Assembly: GCA_024692235.1 (NCBI GenBank) | Contig: JAILMW010000013.1 | Location: 1-36,198 of the forward strand | Reading direction: 5' to 3' | Length of the DNA: 36,198 nt | DNA from: Saccharofermentans sp. | Lineage (GTDB): Bacteria > Bacillota > Clostridia > Saccharofermentanales > Saccharofermentanaceae | Shown: positions 1 to 8,308 of the stretch, in pieces | Layout: each line of letters begins with the position of its first letter | Numbering within the stretch: position 1 is the stretch's first letter | Translations under genes and position numbers: made by a program | The notes under the pieces: generated by a model | Seen by the model: only the letters and a program-made list of their open reading frames with translations | Database searches by the model: none | Told to the model about the DNA's origin: nothing

Positions 1-878
1 TCCTGTACTTTCTCAAGTGGGAGATCGGTGTAGGATGCGATCTTCTCAAGTGTAAGTTCGCCATCTGCGATCATGCGGAGAGCGTTGTCCAACTTGGTCT
101 GCTCTGTGCCTTTAATAATGCCTCTCTCTTCAAATACTTCATTCCAGTTACACACGTTTACCATCGCCTCCTTCATCGACTCAGGGAACTCTGTCTCGTA
201 TTCCCGTTCCATATGAGCTATCGCGTCTTTCTTATTGCTGTGCTCGGAGAATATCTCCGTTAGTGACTTCATTATCTTTCTCTCATTATAGGTTATGTGG
301 GAGTAATCATCAATTCTTCCCAGGTTGAATATTACTACTTCCAGCTTGTCGTAGTTCTCCTTGTCTTCTCGGAAATCGTTAGTCAGATTTTCCTCGCTCA
401 TCCTATATCTTATTATGCTGCCTTTCTCCTTCTCGTTAGGCGACATGGATATCCAGATGGAATATACCTTCTCTATATTCTCGTAGTGGGAATTCGAGAA
501 ATATGTCCCGTATTCTGATGAGATCATGTTGCAGGCATAGTAGATGCCTCTGGTCACTATCCTATACGGAAGCGAAGTGGTATTCTTCTGACCTTCGATG
601 TTGATGATTATCTTCATGTGCTTATTGGTGGCATTGGGAAGCAGAGCATCGAACTTGACGTCGTATCTGACACGTCCGTCCTCTACTCCGGGACCTGATG
701 TTACGATCTTATCCGAATCTATTCCGATATCGCCTTGAATATACTTGTCTCGTATATCCTCAAGGCTCGAATCTTTGTATTCGGGGATAAGGGACTTCAA
801 GGTTATCGCGAGCATAGCCTTATAGGCGAATATGCTCTTGAAGCTCTCGTCGTACATTATTGAATCCGGTTTGTTCAA
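1..878 (-). CDS. PD-(D/E)XK nuclease family transposase (Rpn-like), 3' end beyond the left edge
   Basis: This reading frame is open from a TTG at 878 to the window edge, so the C-terminus is missing. TTG is chosen because GGAGG (888-892) sits 9 nt upstream; the first ATG, 7 codons in, would be about 30 nt away. The protein begins MNKPDSIMYDESFKSIFAYK and carries a PD-(D/E)XK core: YDVKFDALLP gives the Asp, followed about 20 residues later by the strand IIINIEGQK, giving the E-x-Q signature of PDDEXK_2 / Rpn proteins. Family knowledge: these act as recombination-promoting DNA endonucleases and are scattered in many copies through clostridial genomes. The visible C-terminal part (EKIASYTDLPLEKVQ) is the usual helix-turn-helix-like tail, so little is probably missing. 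The class is secure from the motif; its activity here is inferred. Confidence 0.8.
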   Translation of the reverse strand, partial: MNKPDSIMYDESFKSIFAYKAMLAITLKSLIPEYKDSSLEDIRDKYIQGDIGIDSDKIVTSGPGVEDGRVRYDVKFDALLPNATNKHMKIIINIEGQKNTTSLPYRIVTRGIYYACNMISSEYGTYFSNSHYENIEKVYSIWISMSPNEKEKGSIIRYRMSEENLTNDFREDKENYDKLEVVIFNLGRIDDYSHITYNERKIMKSLTEIFSEHSNKKDAIAHMEREYETEFPESMKEAMVNVCNWNEVFEERGIIKGTEQTKLDNALRMIADGELTLEKIASYTDLPLEKVQ

Positions 879-964
879 GATAGTGATCCTCCTTCTTGGA
901 TTTATTGAGGATCAGCGCTGATCTTTATGTACAGATACTAGCAGGATGTGAAGCTTATTTGTTG

Positions 965-1000
965 CGACAAATCACGACAATTGCCGACAAATTTCGACAA
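965..1000. repeat. Four CGACAA hexamers at exact 10-bp period
   Basis: CGACAA occurs at 965, 975, 985 and 995, each separated by four variable bases. The spacing is one DNA helical turn, so all copies face the same side of the helix. They lie 87 bp upstream of the TTG start of the nuclease gene at 878, and read as TTGTCG on its coding strand. This looks like a protein-binding array (operator or iteron type); the ligand is unknown. Confidence 0.6.
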
Positions 1001-1032
1001 CGAGTACGTTAAATGGGACTTCACATAAATGT

Positions 1033-1059
1033 GGCCCGAACAGGTAAGCTGTCCGGGCC
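1033..1059 (-). terminator. Hairpin downstream of the 1101-1610 gene
   Basis: An 11-bp stem (GGCCCGAACAG pairing with CTGTCCGGGCC, one wobble) encloses a 5-nt loop. It lies 42 nt past the stop of the 1101-1610 gene. The tail on the minus strand is only moderately T-rich, so termination is likely but not certain. Confidence 0.55.
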
Positions 1060-1100
1060 GGAGGGTTATGTTGTAAAGAGAGTCGATCGTCGTAAGTATA

Positions 1101-1610
1101 TCAAGCTGCCTGTGCATCGGCACATAAGCAGACATCCTTGGCTTCCTTCTTGCCATACTGTGAAGGATAGGATATAAGCAAAGCTCTCATATTCTTGTGG
1201 TAACAGTAAGATCCCTTCACCGTATTAAGAGATTCCTTTGTTCCGTCGGGCTTTTCCACAGTAACGATGGTAGCCATATGCTTTCCGGCGCCTGTTACTC
1301 TTACCTGATCAACGGTGCAGTCACTTACCATGATGCGGTTTTCCTTGATATCCTTAGCCTTGCCTGCAAGGTCTGCGGACATCTTGAAGAGTATAAACGC
1401 CAAAGCGGCAACAAACAGCATCAGGATGACAGATACTACAACGAACGATATGCTGTCCTTATTAAGCATAGCCTTGATAGATGTCGGGATGATACTAAGC
1501 GTCAGTAATCCCGATGCAGCCATAAGGATGCATAAGAAGTTATATTCACCAAGGAACTGCTCCTTAATGAGTTCAAGTTCACCTGTTCTTGCTTTTCTCA
1601 GATCATCCAT
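1101..1610 (-). CDS. Small membrane protein, unknown function
   Basis: I do not recognise this 169-residue protein. It has an N-terminal cytoplasmic stretch of about 25 residues, two predicted membrane segments (around 26-48 and 53-76, the second rich in V, L and A), then a soluble C-terminal half of about 90 residues that looks beta-rich (CTVDQVRVTGAGKHMATIVT). The soluble part ends with a short tail containing CLCAD. The start ATG has GAGAGGT 8 nt upstream. It stands alone with a hairpin terminator behind it. The two-helix hairpin plus soluble domain resembles many small clostridial membrane proteins, but no function can be assigned. Confidence 0.7.
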   Translation of the reverse strand: MDDLRKARTGELELIKEQFLGEYNFLCILMAASGLLTLSIIPTSIKAMLNKDSISFVVVSVILMLFVAALAFILFKMSADLAGKAKDIKENRIMVSDCTVDQVRVTGAGKHMATIVTVEKPDGTKESLNTVKGSYCYHKNMRALLISYPSQYGKKEAKDVCLCADAQAA

Positions 1611-1746
1611 GTCTTGTACCTCTCGTAAATGTATCCGGTGTTTTTGTTCTTATGGGTTTATCTTACAAGGCAAGGATTAATCTGACGCTAACTCGAGATT
1701 AAGATTTTATATGATTTGTTTAAGAAGTGATTAAGGCACCTCTTCG

Positions 1747-2367
1747 TTATCTTATGAAGTTGGTCCAGGCGTGCTCTTCTTCCGTCTTGGGAAGACCGAA
1801 CTTCTCTTTGCCAAGGGCGATGCTCTTCATAAGGAATGCCATATTCCTTCCAAGTGTCCTCATGGTCTGAAGGCCCTCAAGGTCCTGAGCGGCTTCACCC
1901 TTACCGCCGCCGTGAACGCTGTTCCAGTACTGACTGGGAACAATAGGCATACCGCATATAGAGAAGTATTTGTTAAGCTCGTCAAATGTAGCCGAGCAGC
2001 CTCCTCTTCTTGCTACTACTACGCTTGCTCCTACCTTCATGGTCTTATCGAAATGCGAGCTGTAGAAAAGCCTGTCAAGAAGCGCGATAAGAGTAGCATT
2101 AGCCGAAGCATAATATACGGGAGATGCTACTATAAGACCGTCTGCAGCCTCGAACTTCTCCGCAACCTTATTGACCTCATCGTCGAAGATGCACTTTCCT
2201 TTCTCGCTGCAACTCTCGCATGCTACGCATCCTCTTATTACCTTATTCCCTATCTGCATCACTTCGGATTCGATTCCTTCTTCTGCAAGGACCTTTACTA
2301 TCTCATCGACAGCAAGCGATGTGTTCCCCTTTACTCTGGGACTTCCGTTAAGGATAAGTACTTTCAT
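1747..2367 (-). CDS. NADPH-dependent FMN reductase / iron-sulfur flavoprotein family
   Basis: The 206-residue product has a flavodoxin-like fold. MKVLILNGSPRVKGNTS is the FMN phosphate-binding loop of the NADPH-dependent FMN reductase family, and ASPVYYASANATLIALLDR is the second flavin-contacting loop. Between them, GCVACESCSEKGKCIFDD carries four cysteines, C-x2-C-x2-C-x5-C, in the position where iron-sulfur flavoproteins bind a 4Fe-4S cluster. Such enzymes transfer electrons between ferredoxin-type donors and small substrates in anaerobes. It is cytoplasmic and appears monocistronic, with GGGAGG upstream of the ATG. The family is secure; substrate and physiological partner cannot be told. 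Confidence 0.85.
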   Translation of the reverse strand: MKVLILNGSPRVKGNTSLAVDEIVKVLAEEGIESEVMQIGNKVIRGCVACESCSEKGKCIFDDEVNKVAEKFEAADGLIVASPVYYASANATLIALLDRLFYSSHFDKTMKVGASVVVARRGGCSATFDELNKYFSICGMPIVPSQYWNSVHGGGKGEAAQDLEGLQTMRTLGRNMAFLMKSIALGKEKFGLPKTEEEHAWTNFIR

Positions 2368-2531
2368 ATATGATTCCTCCCGCTTTTGGTAACTGGATTA
2401 TACATCGCATAACATTGGCGGATATATGATAATTATTTGCACTATAAATATCGATCTCAAGATAATGCTGTGTCCGTTTTCTTTTTCGTACAGATATGCC
2501 TCATCGGGAGCGATCGATCCCAATAAAGATA

Positions 2532-2558
2532 CCCCGATATCCGATCAGGATACCGGGG
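2532..2558 (-). terminator. Terminator after aspS
   Basis: An 11-bp stem (CCCCGATATCC with GGATACCGGGG, one wobble) and 5-nt loop lies about 30 nt beyond the aspS stop. The following minus-strand sequence is TATCTTTATT. It closes the hisS-aspS unit. Confidence 0.65.
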
Positions 2559-2587
2559 CATAAGATGCTTTATATTGTCTGTTACTA

Positions 2588-4399
2588 TCAGTCTGTTACG
2601 AGATTGAACTCATCGTCATTGCCGTTAGCTGAATCTACGACAGCGATCGCAAGCTCTTCAAGCTGCTTGTCGGCAACGGGAGAAGGAGCTTCCGTCATGA
2701 GGTCGGAAGAATTCTGAACCTTCGGGAAAGCAATAACTTCTCTTATGGAAGCGGCGCCTGCCATGAGCATTACCATTCTATCGAGACCGAATGCGAGACC
2801 GCCGTGAGGAGGTACACCGAACTTGAACGCATCAAGAAGGAATCCGAACTGCTCCTGTGCGGAAGCCTCAGTGAATCCCAAGAGCTTAAAGATCCTCATC
2901 TGAAGAGCACGGTCGTGAATTCTTATGGAACCGCCTCCAAGCTCACAGCCGTTAAGAACGATATCGTAAGCCTTGGATCTGACCTTACCCTGATCAGACT
3001 CGAGCATATCGAGGTCTTCGTCCATGGGGCATGTGAAGGGATGGTGCATAGCCATGTATCTTCCCTCTTCCTCGGAGTACTCGAACATGGGGAATTCTGT
3101 TACCCAGCAGAGTTTGAAGTCCTTAGGATCGATAAGGCCGAGCTTATTAGCAGCTGCGATACGAAGGGCACCAAGGGAATCGTATACGACCTTATTTTTG
3201 TCAGCGATGATGCAGATAAGGTCCTCACCGGTAGCTCCCATTCTCTCCTTGATGGCAGCGATATCCTCAGGCTTCAAGAACTTAAGGAAAGATCCGCGGG
3301 GCTCGTCGGAAGGAACAAGCCAAGCCATTCCCTTAGCCTTATATGTCTTACATACCTCACCCAATGCATCGATCTCCTTACGGGAGAACTTAGAACCGCC
3401 CGGAACACATACGGCTCTTACGGAACCGCCTGCTTCAAGAGCACCGGAGAATACCTGGAAATCGATCTTGGAAGCGATATCGGAGATATCCTTAAGCTCG
3501 ATGTCGAATCTCAAGTCGGGCTTATCTGAACCGTATCTGTCCATAGCTTCCTGCCATGTGATGCGGCGGATGGGAGTCTCGATGTCGATATTCATTACGT
3601 CCTTAAAGACCTTTACGAGGAAGCCCTCTGTAACGTTCATTACGTCGTCGCAGTCAACAAAACTCATCTCAAGGTCTACCTGAGTGAACTCGGGCTGTCT
3701 GTCGGCACGAAGATCCTCGTCACGGAAGCATTTCGCGATCTGGATATATCTGTCGTAGCCTGCGAGCATAAGAAGCTGCTTATAAAGCTGAGGAGACTGA
3801 GGAAGAGCAAAGAAAGATCCCTGCTTAACTCTGGAAGGAACAAGATAGTCTCTTGCGCCCTCGGGTGTGCTCTTACCGAGCATGGGAGTCTCGATCTCGA
3901 TAAAGCCCTGCTCGTCGTAGTAGTCACGAGCGCACTTGGCGATCTTATGACGGAGCATGAGATTTCTCTGCATGTTGGGTCTTCTAAGATCCAGGTATCT
4001 GTACTTAAGTCTCAGCTGCTCGTTAGCAGTATCGTCTTCTTCAATATAGAAAGGAGGGGTCTCGGACTCGGAGATGATGCGAAGATCCTCAACTGCGATC
4101 TCGATCTTACCTGTCTTCATCTTGTCGTTAGGAGCGGATCTGAGCTGTACGTCACCTACTGCTGCAAGAACGTACTCGGATCTTACGGATGCAGCCTTAT
4201 TCCTGATCTCCTCAGAGGATTCGGGAGTGATAACAAGCTGGATCTCTCCTGTTCTGTCGCGGAGAGTAATGAATGTAAGTCCTCCTAAGTCACGGCACTT
4301 ATGGCACCAACCCATAAGGGTTACTTTCTTTCCTACATCTGCCTCGGAAAGCTCTGCACACATGGAGCTTCTCTTAAGACCGATTATTGATTCAGACAT
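2588..4399 (-). CDS. aspS: Aspartate--tRNA ligase
   Basis: Charges tRNA-Asp with aspartate in the cytoplasm. At 603 residues it has the length of bacterial-type AspRS. Visible parts in order: an N-terminal OB-fold anticodon-binding domain (LMGWCHKCRDLGGLTFITLR); class II motif 1 near RYLDLRRPNMQRN; motif 2 FRDEDLRADRQPEFTQ; an inserted bacterial GAD domain; and C-terminal motif 3, GLDRMVMLMAGAASIREVIA. The start has AGAAGG 9 nt upstream and lies 20 nt after the hisS stop, so the two are probably cotranscribed, as in many Firmicutes. Whether it is discriminating or also charges tRNA-Asn cannot be decided here. No defects seen. Confidence 0.98.
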   Translation of the reverse strand: MSESIIGLKRSSMCAELSEADVGKKVTLMGWCHKCRDLGGLTFITLRDRTGEIQLVITPESSEEIRNKAASVRSEYVLAAVGDVQLRSAPNDKMKTGKIEIAVEDLRIISESETPPFYIEEDDTANEQLRLKYRYLDLRRPNMQRNLMLRHKIAKCARDYYDEQGFIEIETPMLGKSTPEGARDYLVPSRVKQGSFFALPQSPQLYKQLLMLAGYDRYIQIAKCFRDEDLRADRQPEFTQVDLEMSFVDCDDVMNVTEGFLVKVFKDVMNIDIETPIRRITWQEAMDRYGSDKPDLRFDIELKDISDIASKIDFQVFSGALEAGGSVRAVCVPGGSKFSRKEIDALGEVCKTYKAKGMAWLVPSDEPRGSFLKFLKPEDIAAIKERMGATGEDLICIIADKNKVVYDSLGALRIAAANKLGLIDPKDFKLCWVTEFPMFEYSEEEGRYMAMHHPFTCPMDEDLDMLESDQGKVRSKAYDIVLNGCELGGGSIRIHDRALQMRIFKLLGFTEASAQEQFGFLLDAFKFGVPPHGGLAFGLDRMVMLMAGAASIREVIAFPKVQNSSDLMTEAPSPVADKQLEELAIAVVDSANGNDDEFNLVTD

Positions 4400-4419
4400 T
4401 TGTATTTACCTTCTTTCTG

Positions 4420-5679
4420 TCAAAGATTGTTCTTGCAATATTCTACGAGCTCTGCGACAGCTACCTCCGTCTCGGAGCCGTCTGCCATCTTCTTTATCTT
4501 GATCTTACCTGAAGCGAGCTCATCGTCTCCTATTACCGCCATATAGGGGATACCTGCCTTGCCGGCATACTTCATCTGAGCTCTGAATGCTCTTCCCATA
4601 AGATCCTGCTCACAGCCTACTCCGTTAAGCCTTAAGTCATAGCAAGTCTTGGCGATGAACTTCTTGGCATCGTCACTCATGGAAGCAAAGTAGATCTTAA
4701 CGTAGTCAGGTCTGTCACAAGGAACTTCCTGAGCCTCGATCTCCATAAGGAATCTCTCGACACCCATGGCAAATCCGATACCGGGAACATGAGGACCTCC
4801 GATACTTTCTACAAGGCCGTCGTACCTTCCGCCGCCGCAGATAGTACCCTGCGTACCTACATTCTCGGAAACGAACTCAAATACCGTTCTTGTATAGTAA
4901 TCAAGTCCTCTTACGATATTAGGGTCGATAGTATATTCGATACCGATAGCTTCAAGACCTGCCTTAACACCCTCGAAATGCTCCCTGCACTCGTCACAGA
5001 GGTGATCTATAAGTCTGGGGGCATTCTTAACGATATCCTTCTCGGCATCGACCTTACAGTCGATCATGCGGAGAGGATTTCTCTCGAATCTGTTCTTGCA
5101 GTCATCGCACATGGTATCCATGTGAGGTCTGAAGTGATCCTTCAAGATCTCGTTATAAGCCGCGCGGCACTTGGGGCAACCGATGGAATTGATATGAAGT
5201 GCGATGTGCTTTAATCCCATCTGTCTGAAGAAGACATTAACAATACTTATGATCTCAACGTCGATATCAGGACCTTCGGAACCGAAAGCCTCAAGACCGA
5301 ACTGATGGAACTCTCTGTATCTTCCCTTCTGGACATTCTCATATCTGAATGCGGTGATATCGTAGAACATCCTGATGGGACTGGGCATGGAAGTCATGCC
5401 GTTCTCGATAAAGCTTCGGACGACTCCCGCAGTACCCTCGGGTCTTAATGTGATGCTCCTGCCGCCCTTGTCCTCAAAGGTATACATCTCCTTCTGGACA
5501 ACGTCGGTAGTATCACCTACACCTCTCTGGAAAAGGTTGGTATCTTCAAAAGTGGGAATGGAGATCTCTTCATAACCGAATGAATGGCATACATCATGGA
5601 ACCCCTTCCTCGCTTTGTGCCAGCGGTAGATCTCCGAAGGCAGGATATCTTTGGTTCCCTTTGGTGCCTGTAACTTCAT
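4420..5679 (-). CDS. hisS: Histidine--tRNA ligase
   Basis: Charges tRNA-His with histidine. The 419-residue protein starts MKLQAPKGTKDILP, the family's conserved opening, with AAGGAGG 8 nt upstream. Class II motif 2 is at MFYDITAFRYENVQKGRYRE. The histidine-specific motifs RGLDYYTRTVFEF and GGGRYDGLVESIGG follow, then motif 3 GIGFAMGVERFLM, and a C-terminal anticodon-binding domain ending ELVEYCKNNL. It precedes aspS with a 20-nt gap in the usual hisS-aspS order. The 53-nt gap from rsmE is too short for a T-box leader and holds two TATAAT boxes (5700-5705 and 5722-5727, minus strand), so a local promoter is possible. Confidence 0.98.
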   Translation of the reverse strand: MKLQAPKGTKDILPSEIYRWHKARKGFHDVCHSFGYEEISIPTFEDTNLFQRGVGDTTDVVQKEMYTFEDKGGRSITLRPEGTAGVVRSFIENGMTSMPSPIRMFYDITAFRYENVQKGRYREFHQFGLEAFGSEGPDIDVEIISIVNVFFRQMGLKHIALHINSIGCPKCRAAYNEILKDHFRPHMDTMCDDCKNRFERNPLRMIDCKVDAEKDIVKNAPRLIDHLCDECREHFEGVKAGLEAIGIEYTIDPNIVRGLDYYTRTVFEFVSENVGTQGTICGGGRYDGLVESIGGPHVPGIGFAMGVERFLMEIEAQEVPCDRPDYVKIYFASMSDDAKKFIAKTCYDLRLNGVGCEQDLMGRAFRAQMKYAGKAGIPYMAVIGDDELASGKIKIKKMADGSETEVAVAELVEYCKNNL

Positions 5680-5732
5680 GTTATGGACCTCCTTTATTAA
5701 TTATAATATGTACGAACGTGTATTATAGCACA

Positions 5733-6455
5733 TCAAAGCTCGTTGTGATACAGGAGCATGGCAAGAACGGCAGGACCTGCCGTCTCAGTCCTTAAGATGC
5801 GCTTACCAAGGGTCACGAGCTTACAACCGGCTTCTTTTGCCAAAGCTGCCTCTTCTTCGGAAAATCCACCTTCAGGTCCTATAAATACGGCTATACTCTC
5901 GGGAGAAGTGCCGTCTATTACCTGCTTTAAGGTCTGTCCCTTCTCTTCCTCCCAGGGTAAGATCATAAGGCTGCTTACTTTCGCCGCATCAAGAGCTTCC
6001 TTGAAGCTTAAAGGAGATGCGACTTCGGGTATGATTCCTCTTCCGCACTGTCTTGCCGCTTCCAGAGCGATCTTTTGCCATCTGTCGATCTTACTGTCCT
6101 TACCGGGTTTTACAACGCACCTTGAGGAGAATACGGGGACTATCTTATATACTCCGAGCTCCACGGACTTCTGTATCGTAAGGTCCATCCTCTCGCCCTT
6201 GGAGACAGACTGATAAAGTGTGATCTTACAGGAAGATTCGGACTCGTTTACATGCCTTGTAACGGCACGAAGGATAACTTCGTCTTTTGCTGCCGCCTCT
6301 ACTTTACAAAGGACTTCCATACCCTCGCCGTCAACTACGGTAAGTTCCTCTCCTTCTCTCATTCGAAGGACGGAGGAGATATATCTTGAATCCTCTTTAT
6401 CGAGGGCAAATTCCGTATTCTCTTCTATCTTGTAATCAACAAATAACCTGGTCAT
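5733..6455 (-). CDS. rsmE: 16S rRNA (uracil-1498-N3)-methyltransferase
   Basis: Methylates N3 of U1498 of 16S rRNA using S-adenosylmethionine. It has an N-terminal PUA-like domain (MTRLFVDYKIEEN) and a SPOUT-class knotted C-terminal domain, shown by IGPEGGFSEEEAALAKEAG and LGKRILRTETAGPAVLAML, which form the SAM pocket. I place the start at 6455 because family members begin with this sequence; the alternative ATG at 6473 adds six residues. Neither has a recognisable Shine-Dalgarno sequence, which is unusual in this window. The start lies inside one arm of a perfect 13-bp inverted repeat (6446-6489). It heads the rsmE-hisS-aspS run. Confidence 0.95.
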   Translation of the reverse strand: MTRLFVDYKIEENTEFALDKEDSRYISSVLRMREGEELTVVDGEGMEVLCKVEAAAKDEVILRAVTRHVNESESSCKITLYQSVSKGERMDLTIQKSVELGVYKIVPVFSSRCVVKPGKDSKIDRWQKIALEAARQCGRGIIPEVASPLSFKEALDAAKVSSLMILPWEEEKGQTLKQVIDGTSPESIAVFIGPEGGFSEEEAALAKEAGCKLVTLGKRILRTETAGPAVLAMLLYHNEL

Positions 6456-6489
6456 GTAAGGATTGTAACACATCTATACATGACCAGGT
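6446..6489 (-). promoter_or_regulatory. Perfect 13-bp inverted repeat spanning the rsmE start codon
   Basis: ACCTGGTCATGTA (6446-6458) is exactly inverted at 6477-6489 with an 18-nt spacer. The rsmE start codon (6453-6455) lies inside one arm and the alternative ATG (6473) in the loop. As RNA it could hide the start codon, or act as the terminator of the upstream gene, since TTATTTGTTGATT follows. Confidence 0.65.
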
Positions 6490-6496
6490 AAATTCA

Positions 6497-7051
6497 TTAC
6501 TGAACTACACTTAATCCGATATGAGCGGGTTCATCTAATTCAATAAAATAACCTTCAGGTACATTTATCTCACATGAATCACCTACTTGAACTACATATG
6601 CTTCAGCATCAGCCCATTCTTCCCATCCTGCTTCAGTAACCACCAACTCATCTTTTAAAACATCAACCTGAGTCGGATATTCACCCATATTGGTAACAAT
6701 ATAAGTTCCGGATGGTACATAATAACAAAATACAGTCTCTTCAAAGTCTGTGCCGGCATTTACTACTCGTTCTTGACCGTATTCACCCATCTCACCTGCT
6801 ACTAACTCGAAATCAGGAGCAATTGTTTCTTGAACGGTTGTTTCCGTTGTAGTTGTAGTTGTCGTCTCCGCTTCTGTTGAGGCAACTGTAGGGGGAGGTG
6901 TATTTTCAACTGCAGCCTTTTTGGAAGCTCTGTTCTCACATGAGGCAACACCAATTACAAATCCGAAAAAGAGTGCAACAGCTATCAAGAAACAAGAGAA
7001 GATCTTTGACACCATAGATTGTCTTCTAAGCTTTTCAAACAATTCATCCAT
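6497..7051 (-). CDS. Single-pass membrane protein with Thr/Glu-rich linker, unknown
   Basis: I do not recognise this 184-residue protein. It has a short cytoplasmic N-terminus (MDELFEKLRRQSMVSK), one membrane helix (about residues 17-37, IFSCFLIAVALFFGFVIGVA), then a low-complexity Thr/Glu/Pro linker (about 50-75) and an extracellular domain of about 105 residues that looks all-beta (YYVPSGTYIVTNMGEYPTQV). The domain pattern resembles small beta-sandwich modules that follow cell-wall-spanning linkers. The start has GGAG 8 nt upstream, overlapping the stop of the preceding zinc-ribbon gene, so the two are one transcript. Base composition is more AT-rich than the flanking tRNA synthetase genes, suggesting later acquisition. 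Confidence 0.7.
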   Translation of the reverse strand: MDELFEKLRRQSMVSKIFSCFLIAVALFFGFVIGVASCENRASKKAAVENTPPPTVASTEAETTTTTTTETTVQETIAPDFELVAGEMGEYGQERVVNAGTDFEETVFCYYVPSGTYIVTNMGEYPTQVDVLKDELVVTEAGWEEWADAEAYVVQVGDSCEINVPEGYFIELDEPAHIGLSVVQ

Positions 7052-7063
7052 ATACTTTTCTCC

Positions 7064-8098
7064 TTACCTTTTCAGCTGATTCTTAAGTGCAACAAACTCT
7101 TTTTGTTTATCTATCAACCCCATGTACAATCCATGAACATACTCATCTTTGTCTAATACTCGATAAACAATGAAGCAAGCTATTTCAATTAATAACAATG
7201 GGCCTCCGATTGGGAAATAGAGAAAATACAATATACCTGCAATCCATAACATAGTCTTGCAGAATACAGCATGCAACAACTTGAATACGATTGGAAGATC
7301 TTTAATGTTCTGGCGGATCTCCTGAATCTCTGCCGCCTTGCTGTCTATCTTCGGTGAAAGATACTGATTACTCTCATTTATAAACCTAACGTATATGTTA
7401 TGGACTCTGTTACGAGCCGATTGACTCGTTCGAAGCGGCACCTGCTTTAAAACCCTTTGACCATTTACGAATTGAACATCAGCATACAGATATTCATTTC
7501 GGAATAAGCGGCAAAGATTAACAACTATATCGGAATATGCCAATACCTCTTGAGGCTTATCTCTATCAGCAAATTCATACATTTTATCCAATAAAGTAAC
7601 CCTGTTTACTATTGCGTCAATGTACTGACAAACCTCTTCTTTGCTGTTAAATCTATTCTTTGGTGATATAACGCATCTCTTAACAAATTCCCGAATAGAT
7701 TGATGAACATATGCATCATCACTGTCATTTCCTAATCTAAATGCAGTATTGATACCATTTACTACTTCTTCACTACGATCTTTTCCGTTCAATGAAAGAT
7801 ACGCCGCACTCATCGCTTTCTTGAAAAACGGATAATAACTATCCTGATTGGATTCCAATGCTCGAGTGTAATAATCATACGCTTCCTGCATATTGTTAAC
7901 AGCAAATGCATTATCAGCTAAGGTTATGCAGTTGCTATACTTTTTAGATTCATCAAGTTCGACAGAACCTCTGTGTTCAACAACTATCTTTTCTTGAATA
8001 ACCTTTGTTCCACAATAACTGCAAAAACCGAATTCTCTGGTATCATCCAGCTCGATATTCGATCCACAACTCGGACACTTCAAAGCTACCATTCCCAT
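7064..8098 (-). CDS. Zinc-ribbon protein with helical repeat region and membrane segment
   Basis: The 344-residue protein starts with a zinc ribbon, CPSCGSNIELDD...CSYCG (residues about 8-28; four cysteines). A TPR-like stretch follows (about 60-95, NNMQEAYDYYTRALESN), then a long helical middle, a hydrophobic hairpin near residues 285-320 that should enter the membrane, and a charged C-terminus. Family knowledge: zinc-ribbon/TPR/membrane proteins of this kind are common and mostly uncharacterised in Clostridia. AGGAGGG lies 7 nt before the ATG at 8098. It is the first gene of a two-gene operon with 6497-7051, and diverges from the AIM24 gene. Function is unknown; a membrane-associated scaffold role is only a guess. 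Confidence 0.75.
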   Translation of the reverse strand: MGMVALKCPSCGSNIELDDTREFGFCSYCGTKVIQEKIVVEHRGSVELDESKKYSNCITLADNAFAVNNMQEAYDYYTRALESNQDSYYPFFKKAMSAAYLSLNGKDRSEEVVNGINTAFRLGNDSDDAYVHQSIREFVKRCVISPKNRFNSKEEVCQYIDAIVNRVTLLDKMYEFADRDKPQEVLAYSDIVVNLCRLFRNEYLYADVQFVNGQRVLKQVPLRTSQSARNRVHNIYVRFINESNQYLSPKIDSKAAEIQEIRQNIKDLPIVFKLLHAVFCKTMLWIAGILYFLYFPIGGPLLLIEIACFIVYRVLDKDEYVHGLYMGLIDKQKEFVALKNQLKR

Positions 8099-8308
8099 GT
8101 GAACACCCTCCTACTGATAACTAGTTTCAATATAGCATTTTCAGTAAGCCGTTTCTTAGCAAAAGTGTTAACAAGTATTAAGTTTTATTTAACTGTGACC
8201 CATCCATAACATATGGTTCATTGCTCTTTGATAACAATGCTCTTCGGCAGGTTTCTCAGAAACTCCATTATGATAAAATCCACTTATATAGCATTAGGAG
8301 GTTACTTT
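8099..8308. promoter_or_regulatory. Divergent intergenic region
   Basis: This 210-bp AT-rich gap separates the minus-strand zinc-ribbon operon from the plus-strand AIM24 gene, so it must hold both promoters. AGGAGG at 8296-8301 serves AIM24 and AGGAGGG at 8106-8112 serves the other gene. Candidate -10 boxes are TATATT on the minus strand and TATGAT near 8270 on the plus strand, neither with a convincing -35. Confidence 0.4.

Noticed and set aside
2804..3529. Plus-strand ORF of 241 codons inside aspS
   Set aside because: Exactly antisense to a conserved gene, no ribosome site, no protein-like family pattern; the same holds for other long plus-strand frames such as 21083-21760 and 17575-18315.
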